From assembly GCA_008330645.1 (NCBI GenBank), contig VLTN01000051.1:1-64000 (forward strand): 64,000 bases of DNA. The letters are read 5' to 3'. The translations under genes were made by a program, and so were the position numbers. The stretch is from Cafeteria roenbergensis (lineage: Eukaryota; Sar; Bigyra; Bicosoecida; Cafeteriaceae). A model generated the notes under the pieces. That model was given only the letters and a program-made list of their open reading frames with translations, was not told the origin of the DNA and searched no databases. The stretch's first letter is position 1; each line of letters opens with the position of its first letter. Below are positions 45,647-57,400 of the stretch, piece after piece.

Positions 45647-47681
45647 TCAATGCCACCACGTCACAAGCAGACGGCGGCGATGCCATCGCTGGAGGCGCTC
45701 AGCATCCAGAAGTGCACGCTTGCAAGTGTCCCACCTGCACCAATCGAGGGCGGACTTGCCATCCTGCAGCACGGAATCGCGGCCACCGCGGATCGCGAGG
45801 GGAAATGCTCGCGCCAGAGTCGCGGCTGCAGTGGCAGCGCATGCAAAGCGAACACGACATGTCCAGCGAGATGGCCCGACAGGCGCTTAGGGAGGTGTAC
45901 GATAGGCGATGGGGCGCTCGGCTCTGGGCCACGAACAGCAAGCCCAAAGCCAAGCGGCGAGAGACTGACCTTGTCTTGGACCTCCAGGTCGGCGCCTCGG
46001 TCCAGCAACACTTGCATTGACTCAAGGTGCCCGCACTTGGCAGCCATCATGAGGGCTGTGAGGCCATCCTGCAGCGCCCAGCATGCACACCCCCCAAGGA
46101 AACACGCTCCAACCTAGGCTTCGGCCCCGCAAGCGACCAAAACCCGCCCCCGCCCGCTCCCGCACCCGACCCGCCGCTCCAAGGTGCGCGCTTCTGGCCC
46201 CGCCGCCCGAGCAGCAGTCCAACCACTCCTGGCACTGCAGCCGGCCACATCGCGACCTCGAACGACGCCGACGGGAAGACATGCCGGTGGCACTGACGAT
46301 GTGCTCACCATGTTTGTAGCCTCCAGGTCGGCGCCGCGGTCCAGCAGCAGCGCCACGGCCTCCACCTCGCCACTGAAGGCAGCCATCATGAGGGCTGTGA
46401 GGCCATCCTGCAGCGCCCAGCATGCATACCCCCCAAGGAAACACGCTCCAACCTAGGCTTCGGCCCCGCAATCAACCGAAGCCCTCTCCCCCCCCGCTCC
46501 CGCACCCGACCCGCCGCTCCAAGGTGCGCGCTTCTGGCCCCGCCGCCCGAGCAGCAGTCCAACCACTCCTGGCACTGCAGCCGGCCACATCGCAACCTCG
46601 AACGACGCCGACGGGAAGACATGCCGGTGGCACTGACGATGTGCTCACCATGTTTGTAGCCTCCAGGCCGGCGCCGCGGTCCAGCAGCAGCGCCACGGCA
46701 TCGGCGTGGCCGCTCCGGACAGCCCAGGAGAGAGCTGTGTAGCCATACTGCAGCGCCCAAACATGCACACCATCCGCGCAAACACACTCCAGCGTCGGCT
46801 ACAGCCCTGCAACAAACCGAAGCCCGCTCTCACTTCGCACCCGCCCCTCGGGACGCGGCTCCAAGGTGCGCGCTCCTGGCTCCGCCGCCCGAACAGCAGT
46901 CCCACCACTCCTGGCACTGCAGCCGGCCGCATCGCGACCTCGAACAACGCCGACGGAAAGACATGCCGGTGGCGCGGCCAATGGGCTGACGTTGTCCTTG
47001 GCCTCCAGATCGGCGCCGCGGTCCAGCAGCAGCGCCACGGCCTCCACACGGCCGTTCCGGGCAGCCCAGAGAAGGGCAGTGTGTCCACCCTGCAGCGCCC
47101 AAACACGCACACCAGCAATGCCGGCACACCCCAACGTTGGCCACAGCCACGCAATCTGCCGAAGCACGCTTCCGTCCCAGCCCCACACACGACACGCCGG
47201 TCCCCGGTGCGCGCTCCCGGCCCCTCCGCGCGAGCAGCAGGCCGACCACGGCCTGCAGAGTTGCTGGCCGCATCACGACCTCGAACGACGCAGTCGGGGC
47301 CACATGCCAATGGCGTACCCAATGGGGCTAACGCTATCCTTGGCCTCCAGGTCGGCGCCGCGGTCCAGCAGCACTCGCATCGACTCAAGGTGCCGACACC
47401 TGGCTGCCATCATGAGCGGCGTGCGCCCATACTGCGTGGCCGTACCATGCAGTGGCCGAGGGTCACGGCAATCAATTGCTCACGAGCTCCCTGTCCGGTC
47501 CTTCGAGAACCCCCATGACCCCAGCTCCAGCCCCGCTAGCGCCCATGCTCACACAGTAGTGTGCCCAGTTCGCCGGCGCGCCCGCCTCCAACAGCCTCGT
47601 CACCTCGCCCGTGTTCCCGGCACCTGCGGCTTCCCACAGCGCATTCCCCATATCGTCATCGCTCATCGCGGCGGCGGCCAT
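45647..47681 (-). CDS. Ankyrin-repeat protein A, one repeat per exon (7 exons)
   Basis: Reconstructed from splice sites. Exons (minus strand): 47553-47681 (start), 47333-47431, 46991-47089, 46649-46747, 46309-46407, 45970-46068 and 45647-45763 (stop). Total 246 residues. Exon 1 (43 codons) encodes an acidic cap with DMGNALWEAAGAGNTGEVTR, itself ankyrin-like. Exons 2-6 are each exactly 99 bp, phase 0, one 33-residue ankyrin repeat, such as YGYTALSWAVRSGHADAVAL in exon 4. The last exon starts with DGKSALDWCRWDTC, a degenerate cap, and ends Arg/Trp-rich. Donors are GTGAGC, GTTAGC, GTCAGC or GTCAGT; acceptors are CGCTGCAG or similar; ankyrin-exon introns are about 205-245 bp, the first 121 bp. 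Ankyrin repeats bind proteins; the partner is unknown. No signal peptide or membrane span. Tandem paralogue of gene B. Confidence 0.85.
45970..46648 (-). repeat. Tandem 340-bp exon-intron units, gene A
   Basis: Two head-to-tail units (45970-46308 and 46309-46648), each a 99-bp ankyrin exon plus a ~240-bp intron. The introns (46069-46308 and 46408-46648) differ at roughly 10 positions, whereas exons 46309-46407 and 46649-46747 differ at about 20 of 99. Confidence 0.88.
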
Positions 47682-48867
47682 GGCCCCGACTGCGCAGGCT
47701 CTCGGGAGTGCGCCGCCGCGGGAGCGCCGAGCATCTGAGCCAGCCTTGGGCTCTGCCGCCGCGGAATGTCGCGCAGACTGATGCTCGCTCTGGCTTGAAG
47801 CACGCCTGTATCCCCCACCGGGGCACCGCCGCTGGGCCATGCAGCATACACACCCATGCGAAAGTTGACTTTGCGAACAATCGGGCGGGGAACCGTCCGT
47901 GGCTGCCGGCAGCAGGGCTGCTTGCGGAGCGATTGCAGCCGTTTGTGCCCGCCTCGCCCCGACCGCAGTCGCCCCATTGGCCCCCCCACTCCGTTCGGGC
48001 GTCTCCTCACTGTATTCTCAGCGGCACCCAGTCTGGCCAGGGCGCAGGGGGCGCAGCAGCAGCCGGGCAGCATCCCTGCGCCCATTCGAGCGGCCAAGCG
48101 GCCGAGCCCAACAGACAACACACCCTCCCGCCGGCCACCGCCCAGCACCGATCACAGCGGCACCGTCCGGCAGGCACCAACCATTAGTCATGCAGCGCGA
48201 CGGGGTGGGGGAGGCCTCCTCCCGGCCGCTCGAAGTGCCCACGGCCGGCGCCCTCGCGACGCGTCCCTTCCAAGCCGCAGCTTGCCAAGCCACCCAGCTC
48301 AGCTACGGCCTGCCACGCCGGACCGCCGACCTGCACGGCGGGCAACGACGCCAACCACGAGCAGCACGCACACACACGCACAGAGCACTCGGGCGCAGCA
48401 TGTGTGCGGGAGCCACAGTCAGTCCGCTGCCATGGCGAGGCGGCGCCTGTCCGAGTCGGCCGGCGGCTCGCGGCCAGGAGCGGGATCGCGCCGCTGCACG
48501 GCAGCGGTCGACATGCAATGCCGCCGCAGGCCACCTCGGCCGGGCTCGCAGCGCCCATCTCAGCGGCGGCGACTGCGGTCGGCACAGACACTCACGGCAT
48601 GTTTGTGATTGACATCTCGTGCTGCTGTCCCCTCGAGTTGAGCGGCCGCCGCCCTCAGGTACGGTAACGCCCCCGGGTCCCGCTCTGTCCCACGGAAGGA
48701 GCGGGCCACCCGACCCGCTCGCAAGCTTGCCCTGTGGGCGGGCACACCGGTTCGACCCCGCGTAGGACTCACCGGTCGTTCCCCGTGCCCGCCGCCCGCA
48801 CGCGCCCCGAGTGGCATGCGTGTGCTCGATTTGATCGGTTGACGCTCAAGGGAGCACAAGCATCAGG
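47682..48867. other. Spacer between ankyrin genes A and B
   Basis: Holds the upstream region of gene A and the 3' flank of gene B. Its left part resembles the upstream region of gene B (from 50565), and its right part (48631-48845) resembles 45288-45500, so it is the joint of a tandem duplication. Open frames here have no recognisable content. Confidence 0.6.
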
Positions 48868-50564
48868 TCAATGCCGCCACGTCACAAGCAGACGCCGGCG
48901 ACGCCATCGCTGGAGGCGCTCAGCGCCAAGAAGTGCACGTTGGCAAGTGTCCCACCCGCACCAATCGAGGGCGGACCTGCCATCCTGCAGCACGGCATCG
49001 CGGCCACCGTGGAGCGATGGGGAAATGCTCGCGCCACAGTCGCCGCTGCAGTGGCAGCGCATGCAAAGCCAACACGACTGTCATGTCCAGCGAGATGGCC
49101 CGGCAGGCGCTGAACGAGGCGCGCGATTGGTGAGGGGCGCTCGGCTCTGGGCCACGAACAGCAAGCCCAAAGTCAAGCGGCGAGAGACTGACCTTGTCTT
49201 GGACCTCCAGGTCGGCGCCGCGGTCCAGCAGCATCGCCGCGGCCTCCACTGGTCCAGACAAGGCAGCCCACATGAGGGCTGTGATGCCTTCCTGCAGCGC
49301 CCAAAACACGCACGCCAGCCACGCCAGCAAACCCCAACGCAGGCTACGGCCTCACAATCAACCGAAGCCCTCTCTCGCCCCGCACCCGCACCCGACCGCC
49401 GATCCCCGGTGCGCGCTGCCGGCCCCGCCGCCCGAGAAGCGGGCCGACCATGCCCGGCACTGCAGCTCCCCGCATCGCGACCTCGAGCCACGCCGGCGGG
49501 GCGACATGCCGGTGGCGCAGCCCATGGGGCTTACGGAGCACTTGGCGTCCACGTCGGCGCCGCTGTGCAGCAGCAGCGCCACGGCCTCCACACGGCCATC
49601 CCGGGCTGCCAAGATCAGGGCTGTGTAGCCATCCTGCAGCGTCCGAACACGCATGCCAGCCACGCCAGCAAACCCCAACGCAGGCTACGGCCTCACAATC
49701 AACCGAAGCCCTCTCTCGCCCCGCACCCGCACCCGACCGCCGATCCCCGGTGCGCGCTGCCGGCCCCGCCGCCCGAGAAGCGGGCCGACCATGCCCGGCA
49801 CTGCAGCTCCCCGCATCGCGACCTCGAGCCACGCCGGCGGGGCGACATGCCGGTGGCGCAGCCCATGGGGCTTACGGAGCGCTTGGCGTCCGCGTCGGCG
49901 CCGCTGTGCAGCAGCAGCGCCATGGCCTCCACTTGGCCGTTCTCAGCAGCAATCATGAGGGCTGTGTAGCCACCCTGCAGCGCCCAGCACGCACACCAGA
50001 CACGCCACCACACACCAGCGTCGACCGCAGCCAAGCCATCAACCCAAACCCTCTCCCGTCCCGGCCCACACCCGTCCTGCCGCTCCCCAGTGCGCGATCC
50101 CGCCCCCGCCGCCCGAGCAGCAGGCCGATCATGCCCGGCACTGCAGCAGGGCCGCATCGCGACTCCAGATGACACAGACTGGGCGAGATGCCGGTGACGC
50201 AGCCAATGGGCTGACACTGGTCTTGGCCTCCAGGTCGGCGCCGTGGTCCAGCAGCACTCGCATCGACTCAACGTGACCGTGTTCGGCTGCCATCATGAGC
50301 GGCGTGCGCCCAAACTGCGCGGCCGTACCAAGCAGCGGCCGAGAGATGCTGGAACCAGCCGTCCACTAGCTCCTCTTCCGGCCCTCCACCACTCCCTACA
50401 ACCCTACCTCCAGCCCAACAAGCGCCCATGCTCACACAGTTGTGTGCCCAGTTCACCGGGGCGCCCGCTTCCAGCAGTCTCGTCACCTCGCCCGTGTCCC
50501 CGGCCTCCGCGGCATCCCACAGCACCTTCCCCATATCGTCACGGCTCATCGCGGCGGCGGCCAT
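48868..50564 (-). CDS. Ankyrin-repeat protein B, one repeat per exon (6 exons)
   Basis: Paralogue of gene A with one ankyrin exon fewer. Exons (minus strand): 50436-50564, 50216-50314, 49876-49974, 49535-49633, 49193-49291 and 48868-48984; total 213 residues. Exon 1 is again 43 codons (DMGKVLWDAAEAGDTGEVTR), exons 2-5 are each 99 bp, phase 0, and the last exon encodes DGRSALDWCGWDTCQRAL and an Arg-rich end. Donors are GTGAGC, GTCAGC, GTAAGC (twice) and GTCAGT; acceptors end GCGCAG or CTGCAG. Exons 3 and 4 use LLLHSGAD in place of LLLDRGAD in the second helix. The conserved exon length and phase mean a unit can be added or lost without breaking the frame. Function unknown; soluble protein-binding scaffold expected. 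Confidence 0.85.
49193..49875 (-). repeat. Tandem 341-bp exon-intron units, gene B
   Basis: Units 49193-49534 and 49535-49875. The two introns (49292-49534 and 49634-49875) are about 98% identical, with the few differences near their right (acceptor-side) ends, while exons 49535-49633 and 49876-49974 differ at about 16 of 99 bases. Confidence 0.9.
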
Positions 50565-51401
50565 GGCCCCGACTGCGCAGGCTGTCGGGAGTGCGCCGCC
50601 GCGGGAGCGCCGAGCATCGGAGCAAGCCCTGGGCTCTGCCGCCGCGGAATGTCGCGCTGGCTGATGCTCGCTCTGGCGGGAAGCACGCCTGTATCCCCCA
50701 TCGGGGCACATCCGCTGGGCCGTGCAGCACACACCCGTGCAGCAGTCGAATTCGCGCGGACGAGCGGGCGGGGAGCAGTCCGCGGCTGCCGGCAGCAGTG
50801 CTGCTCGCGGCGCGATTGCCGCCGTTTGCGCCCGCCTCGCCCGACCGCAGTCGCCCCACCGCCCTCCACACCGCTTAGGCATCTAATCGATGCGTGGTTA
50901 GTGACAACCTGTTTGGTGTGGGCGCGGGCGCAGCAGCCGGGCAGCATCCCTGCACCCATTCGAGCGGCCGAGCGGCCGAGCCGAACATAAACACACCGTG
51001 CTCCCGCCTGCCACCGCCAAGTACCGGTCACAGCGCCACTGTCCGGCAGGCGCCCTCCGAGGAGCATGCAGAGCGAGACGGGGCGCGGGGAGCCTCCTCC
51101 CGGCCGCTCCAAGAGCCCACGGCCAGCGCCCTCGCGGCGAGGCGCGAACCGTGCTGCCCCCGCTCCCTGCCGGGCTTGGCCGCCCCCGCCCGATTTCCAC
51201 GTGTGCCGTGTGAGCGAGACAAGCAGACACAGGCCCATCACGCGGGTTCATGCGGCCGATGCAGCAATCGAAACCAGCCCGACGACACGCATGCCACAGC
51301 GCGCTGCCGGATCACAAACGAAGCCGTGGCCACCGCTTCCAGCAGCGGTGGCCGAGGCCCTGCCCCACGGCTTCCATCACTCGCAAGCCGCTACCATTCC
51401 A
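50565..51401. promoter_or_regulatory. Spacer upstream of ankyrin gene B / downstream of GTPase
   Basis: Contains the promoter side of gene B, similar to that of gene A (for example about 51085-51130 and 48205-48250), and the 3' region of the GTPase gene. No gene or known core element recognised. Confidence 0.55.
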
Positions 51402-54400
51402 TCAGACTGCCTCGGCGCGCTTCCAGGTGACGGCGAGGCTGCAGCCGTGCTTGGCCGCCACCCGCCGCAGCGCCGCGTCCGTCTTTGCGCCCTCCGCCTG
51501 AGGGATGTTCAGCGCCAGCGTGACGGACCTCAGGGCGGTGTTGCTGACCATCGCGGCGTCCAGTGCCTCGGCCAGCCCCTCCCCCTCTGCGTCAGCTGAC
51601 ACCGTCGAGCAGTCCATCTCCAGCGACACGAGCGAGGGCCGCTGCGACGCGGCGGCGAGCAGGCCCTCTGCCCGGACCAGCCCTGTCTGCATCAATCCCA
51701 GCCGGAGCCGCGCCAGCTTGGAGTGCGGGGACGCGATGGCGGTGCCCAGGCTCTCGAAGCCGGTGCGCCAAATGTTGCAGCCTTCCAGGGTGAGAGCGGT
51801 GATGGACGGGTGAGTCTGCAGAGCCTCAAAAACGCAAGTGGGGGCCTCGCGCAGGCGCCAGGATCCGTCGACGATGCTGAGCGACGAAAGAGACTCGCAG
51901 GTGCGCAACGCGTCAGCGAGGCGGTCCTTCGATTGGCCGTTGACAAACCGTCCGCTGATTCCCAGCGCCGCCATTGTGGGGCTGTCGCGCACGTGGTCGA
52001 GCAGCGCCGCGAGAGACAGCGGGCCCAGCACGCAGCCCTGAGCGCAGCGCCACTCCCGCAGCCAGACTGCCCCTTCGATGGCTCTGGCGGTGGGCACGTC
52101 GGTGGCGTCGCCGTCGTGAGCGACTCCGAACACGATCTCGGGCAGGCTTACGCCCACGGGCGCCGTCTCGTGGGAGTGGTGTTCGAGGACGGAAACCGCC
52201 TCAACGGACATGATCGGCATGTTGAAGCCGGCCTCACGCGGTTCCGGGTTCCAGCTCTGCCCGGCACGCATCCGGCAGAACCCTTCGCCGAGGATGATGG
52301 CGCGACGTGCCTGGTCCTTGAGGGCCCTGCCGGGGGCCAGCCCGGGGGCCTTGGCGCCGGCGTCGCTCGCAGCCAGAACCTGCCGCAGGCGCGTCGCGTC
52401 GCAGCGCATCTGCTCGGCCGCCTGCTCCAGCTCCGCTCCCAGGCCCCGCCTCGCCGGCAGGGCGCCTCTGGCGTTGGCCTGCTCCTCCAGCATGGCGTGC
52501 TGGGCGGCGGACGCCTCCGCAGCAGCGGCCGCTGCGGCAACGGTCAGCCCGTCTGCCGCGTGCTCGAGCCCCCGAATCTCGTCGAAAATCACCGAAAAAT
52601 GCCCCTGCCGCAACGCTGCTGAGGCCTGATCCGGCCCCCACCGGCTCGCGTCGGGGACGACCCCGACAGCCCGAAGGAAGGGCTCCAGGCGCTCGCCGGC
52701 GGTTTCGCGCGCCACGACGGCCCCGACCTCGAGCAGGGGAGAGAGTCGCTTGCTGGCCGCGGCACGGCGCGCTGCCTTGGCGAGCTGACGCCTGGTGCTG
52801 GCGGACGACCAGAACCAGAGGTCAGCCATCGCGACGAAGGCCGTCACCACGTCGAGGCAGCGCGGCGGCAGAGCGTTTGGCCGGGGCCGCGCCGCGGGGC
52901 CCGCCTCGTGCGAGCCAGGCTCGTGGGTTGCCGCGCCGAAGACCACCGGCCTGCCGAGGGCCGCGGCGCCCGCTCCGAAGCCGTCGTCTTCGTCGTCGAT
53001 GTCGTCGTCGTCCGGGCTGTCGCAGGTTCCGCCGACGGCCGCGCCTGCAGCGTCGCCGCGGCCGCGACGCCCGGAGGCGCCTCCGCGCGACCGCCGCTTC
53101 CGCCCCCACGGGTCTGCTGGGGCCCCCTTGCGGCCGCCACGCGTCCTGCCTTGAATGAGCTCCCAGTCATCGGCGCCCGCGCCGCCCCTGGCGCCAGAGC
53201 TGCTGCCGCCACCTCGGCCCAGAGGGCGCCATTCACGGCCGCGGCCAGCGCCCTCCAGCCCCGCGTTCTCGGACTGGGCCGCCCGCGCGGCAGCGAGGGT
53301 GTCCACCGGCTCCCATTCCTCCTCCTCCTCCTCCTCATCATCATCATCATCATCATAACCGTCATTCTGGGCGTTACCGTTCGCGCCGTGGACCGCAGCG
53401 ACGTCCGGCCAGAACTCCGCCGGCACCAGCCCCCTGAAATCCGCCGCCAGCGCCAGCCAGGGCAGCCCCGCCATCGCCTCCTCGATCCCAGCCACATCTC
53501 TGCAGCTGGCTCGCAGGTGCCCTGGATTCAGGTGGGTGTCCCACTCGCCGCGGAGCCACTCCACGTCGCTCTTTCCGCACGCCGCGACCAGCGCGCCAGA
53601 CAGCTGGGCCTGCAGAGCCGCAGAGCGTCCACACAGTGCCTGGGCAGTGGCCAGCTGTTCCTTGCTCCGGAACCGCAAGCCTGCTCGCATCAGCGATGGC
53701 AGGCAGAGCTGCACGGTGGCTCTGCACGAAATCGCGACGTCGACCGGCTTGAGGCCGGTGGACCGTTCCGGCAGGTTGGCAACGTGCGCTGGAACGACGT
53801 GGCAAAGCCTGTCGAGGGCGGCGGCCGCCTCCCTGACGCGGGCCGAGTCCTTCCGAGAGGCGGCGACGGCGACCGCGTTGACGGCAGCGAACAGCACCGT
53901 TGAGTCAAACGGGGTGCCGTCAATCGCCACCGCTGGAGAGTCGCTGGCTGGGAGACCGGCGGCGGCCGCCCGGCGGTTGCCCCCCGGCGCTGCACCGGCA
54001 GCAGCAGCACCGGCAGCGGCCGCCCGGCGGTTGCCCCCCGGCGCTGCACCGGCAGCAGCAGCAGCACCGGCAGCGGCCGCCCGGCGGTTGCCCCCCGGCG
54101 CTGCACCGGCAGCAGCAGGTCGGGGCGCCGCTGCAGCCCGCCTCGCCTGCTCCTCGTCATCGGCACCCGCGTCGCTTCCTGAGCCGTCGTCGTCATCATC
54201 GCCGGAGTCGCCGTCACGATCGTCCTCACGCCCTGCTGCGGGCAGGGCCTGCCGCGGCTGAGACCAGTCCATCACAGTCCTGCTAGCAACAGTCGCCCAA
54301 AAGGCTGTGTCCGACGCCGACAGCAGCGGCCACGGGGACAGCGGCGGCCTGTCCGCCCACAACACAGCGGTAGTGGCGGCCCTGTCCGCTTCGTCCAGGC

Positions 54401-57400
54401 GAAGGTACAGGCGCGCCGCGAGCGCCTGGTGGCCAAAGTTGGCCGCGTAGGTGCAGGGGCGGACAGAGCAGGCGTCCGGGATGAGGGAGTGCGATGCGCA
54501 CCTGATGCGCAGCTGAGTGCAGTCTGATGTGCTCGGCGAGAAGGTAAGCGCGCGCCCCTGCGGCACTCCGCCCCCGCCCCCGCCCGCACCGGCAGCGCCT
54601 CCAGTGGGGTCGGGCCTGCTCTTGGAAGGTCCGGCGCCGGCCGGGGCTGCGGCCCCCGCACCTCCGGCAGCGGCCGCGGAGGGCGCGGCGCCCGGTTCCG
54701 CGGCGTCCGCCTCTGTGGGGTCCTCCTCAAAGTCAAACATGGGCGAGGGGGCCCGGACCCGCGTGTCCCGCACCTTGGACGGCGGGCCGGCTGAGGAGTC
54801 CGCGCGGGCACCGGGGGGTGCCCGCCCGTCCAGGGTCCGGTCCGCGAAGACTTCGAAGTGGTCCGCAATGTCCACTCCAACTATGGCCAACGCGTGAGCG
54901 ATAGTTGCGCCGGTAATCAAGCAATCGGACCGGAGTCCCGGTCCGTCCCCGACTCCCTCGAGCGCTTTGCACGTGAGCCCGGTCCATGTGCCCGCGGCGG
55001 GGAGCGCTGCTGCTGCTCCTGCTGCTCCTGCAGCCGCCAGCGACCGTTCCACCACTAGCGGCGACCAGGCCCGTTCCTTCAGCGGCTCCACGCCCAGCAC
55101 GGCCGCCACCGCGGACACGCCGGCGATCCCGAAAGACACCGCGGCCAGCATGCACAGGGGTGCGAGGTCTGCCTGGGAGGCACGATTGCGCACCGCCACT
55201 GGCAGGGACATCCGCCCAGGGGTGCCCAGCGGGGCCCCCGCGATGCGGAGCGCCTGAAGGCACGTCACGACGTGCCGCAGCGTCAGGTGGCCAGCACCGT
55301 CAGCGCCTGCGCCGTCAGCGCCAGCACCGTCAGCGCCAGCACCGTCAGCGCCAGCGCCTGCACTGGCACCGGCACCGCCAGCGCCTGCTCCGCCAGCCCC
55401 AGCCGCGGACGCTGCGCCAGCCGCGGACGCTGCGCCAGCCGCGGACGCTGCGCCAGCCGCGGACGCTGCGCCAGCCGCGGACGCTGCGCCAGCCGCGGAC
55501 GCTGCGCCAGCCGCGGACGCTGCGCCAGCCGCCCCCTGGGCGGCCTGCATTGCTTCCTGGATGATCGTCCCAGTCAGCTTCCTGCTGACCAGCCCGCTCG
55601 CCTCGGCGCGGGCCAGGCTGTCCGCTGCAAACTTGGGCACTGGCGTGCGGCCCAGCGGGTTCACGCAGCGGGCGCAGGCGATGGCCAGCAGCGACCGCAG
55701 GTCGCCAGACTTGTCCGCCTCCACCCACTTCCGGCACGGCGGTTTCGCGGTCAGACCCTTGGCCGCGCAGTCAGCGACGAGCAGCGACCGGCCGAGCGAG
55801 GTGTCAACGCCCGCCGCCCGGAGCACGCCGGACCAGCTCTGCTGCAGCAGGGCCACTGCCCACATGGTCACCGAGGGGTCGATGGTGCCGACAGCCGCGG
55901 TGAAGAGGCAGGGCGGCTCTGCCGGAAGAGGCGGCCCTGGAGCCGCTGCCGCTGCGGCACCTGGCCCGGCAGCAGCAGCGGCAGCGGCAGCTGCCCCGGA
56001 TGCCCCACCTCCTTCGCCGGGAGAGGCGGATGCGCGCGCGGCAGAGCCGGGTCGATCGGGAGCGAGCGACTTGGGAAGGGGGTCGTACGGGTGGCAGAGG
56101 GCCCTCCTGTACGCGAAGACGTGTCTCGAGTCCATCGCGATGAGCTCCGAGACAGTGGCATCCCGGCCCTCCTCGCCCCCCGCTGCTCGGTGCACGGCCG
56201 ACGCCCAGTGCCTCACTCCCTCTACGACGGGGGAGCCGGTGCGGACGGCGCTGAGGAAGGCCTCGTGGGCGACGTGGGAGAAGAAGGGAAGGCCGTTTGA
56301 CCGGTAGAGGTCCCAGTTGGACATGATCTTGCGGCGCAGGCTGTCACGGTTGCCGGTGAGGGCCGGGCCCAGGAACAGGTCGCGTGCAACTTGGGCCGTC
56401 GCCACCTCGGCGGGGAGGTCCTCGCCGGCGGCGTCTGCCGCGCTGCGGCGGTCGATGAAGGCTTCCCTCTCCACCACCACGCCCACCAGGCCGTCCTTAA
56501 CGTCCCGGGGGTTGGTCGGGAAGCGATGCACGAAGCTGGGCCCGAGCCAGCCAACGGGCATCTTCACCTCCACAGGGTCCCACCACGCAAGCTTGCCTGA
56601 GATGGCGCAGTAGTCCGTGGGAGTGGTGCTTTCCTGGAGGCTGACGATGCGCGCACGGAGGGTCTGGAGCTGGTGGCTTTCGGGGCCGAAGCCCTCGCTC
56701 TCAACGTGCTCGCTGATGGCCTCGGCAATTTTGGCCAGCTGCGGCCCATCAACGGTCGTGCCAGCCACCTCCCTCTTGATGTCCTCGGCCACGAGTTCAG
56801 CCAGCGCGCGGAGGGACTCGGGCCCGCCAGGCACCCTAGGGTGCATGGTGGCCACGGCCGAGCACTGCTGGAAGGCCGCGTCAAAGGGGCCACTCCGCTC
56901 CTCACCAAAGAGACTTGCCGTCAGGGCCTCCGAGCTCCACAGCTCGTCCGCATCCCTTTGCACGAACATAAAACGCTTTGTCATGCCCTCTGCCCTGAGC
57001 GCCTCCCCGGCAACGAGCACGCTCTGAAGCTTGCTGACAAGGCCTTGCGGCCCGAAGCTCGCCCTGGAGTTGAACATGAACACCGATGCGAGGGAGTAGG
57101 CTGAAACTGCCAGCTTAAAGTCCTGCACAGCGCCCTGGTCGTTTTGTCCTTCAGCGTCGAGCAGCGCAACGTACGCCTCCTGCGGCTCCGCTTCGCCTTC
57201 CGCGGGCATAGTGATGGGAATGACGACCATGTCCAGTCCCTTGGTCAGACCCTCGATCTGGGCTCCGGCCGCAAAGGCGAGCCCTCGCTCCTTGAGGCCC
57301 GCAAAGTCCGTCGGCTTGCCCTCCAGCACCTCGGTCAGCATGCACAAAAACGTAGACTTGCCCTGCGACGGCGGGATACGACACGCTGAGCGGGCGACCC

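Noticed and set aside
45661-45969. Continuous reading from the last full ankyrin repeat of gene A to an alternative C terminus
   Set aside because: Gene B, its close paralogue, shows the same GTCAGT donor and CTGCAG acceptor and the same short terminal exon, so splicing is favoured.
48749-48759. tRNA or SINE suggested by GGTTCGACCCC, a perfect B-box
   Set aside because: The flanking bases do not pair as a T-stem, no A-box lies upstream, and the duplicate at about 45404 has a mismatch. It is simply part of the duplicated ankyrin-gene flank.
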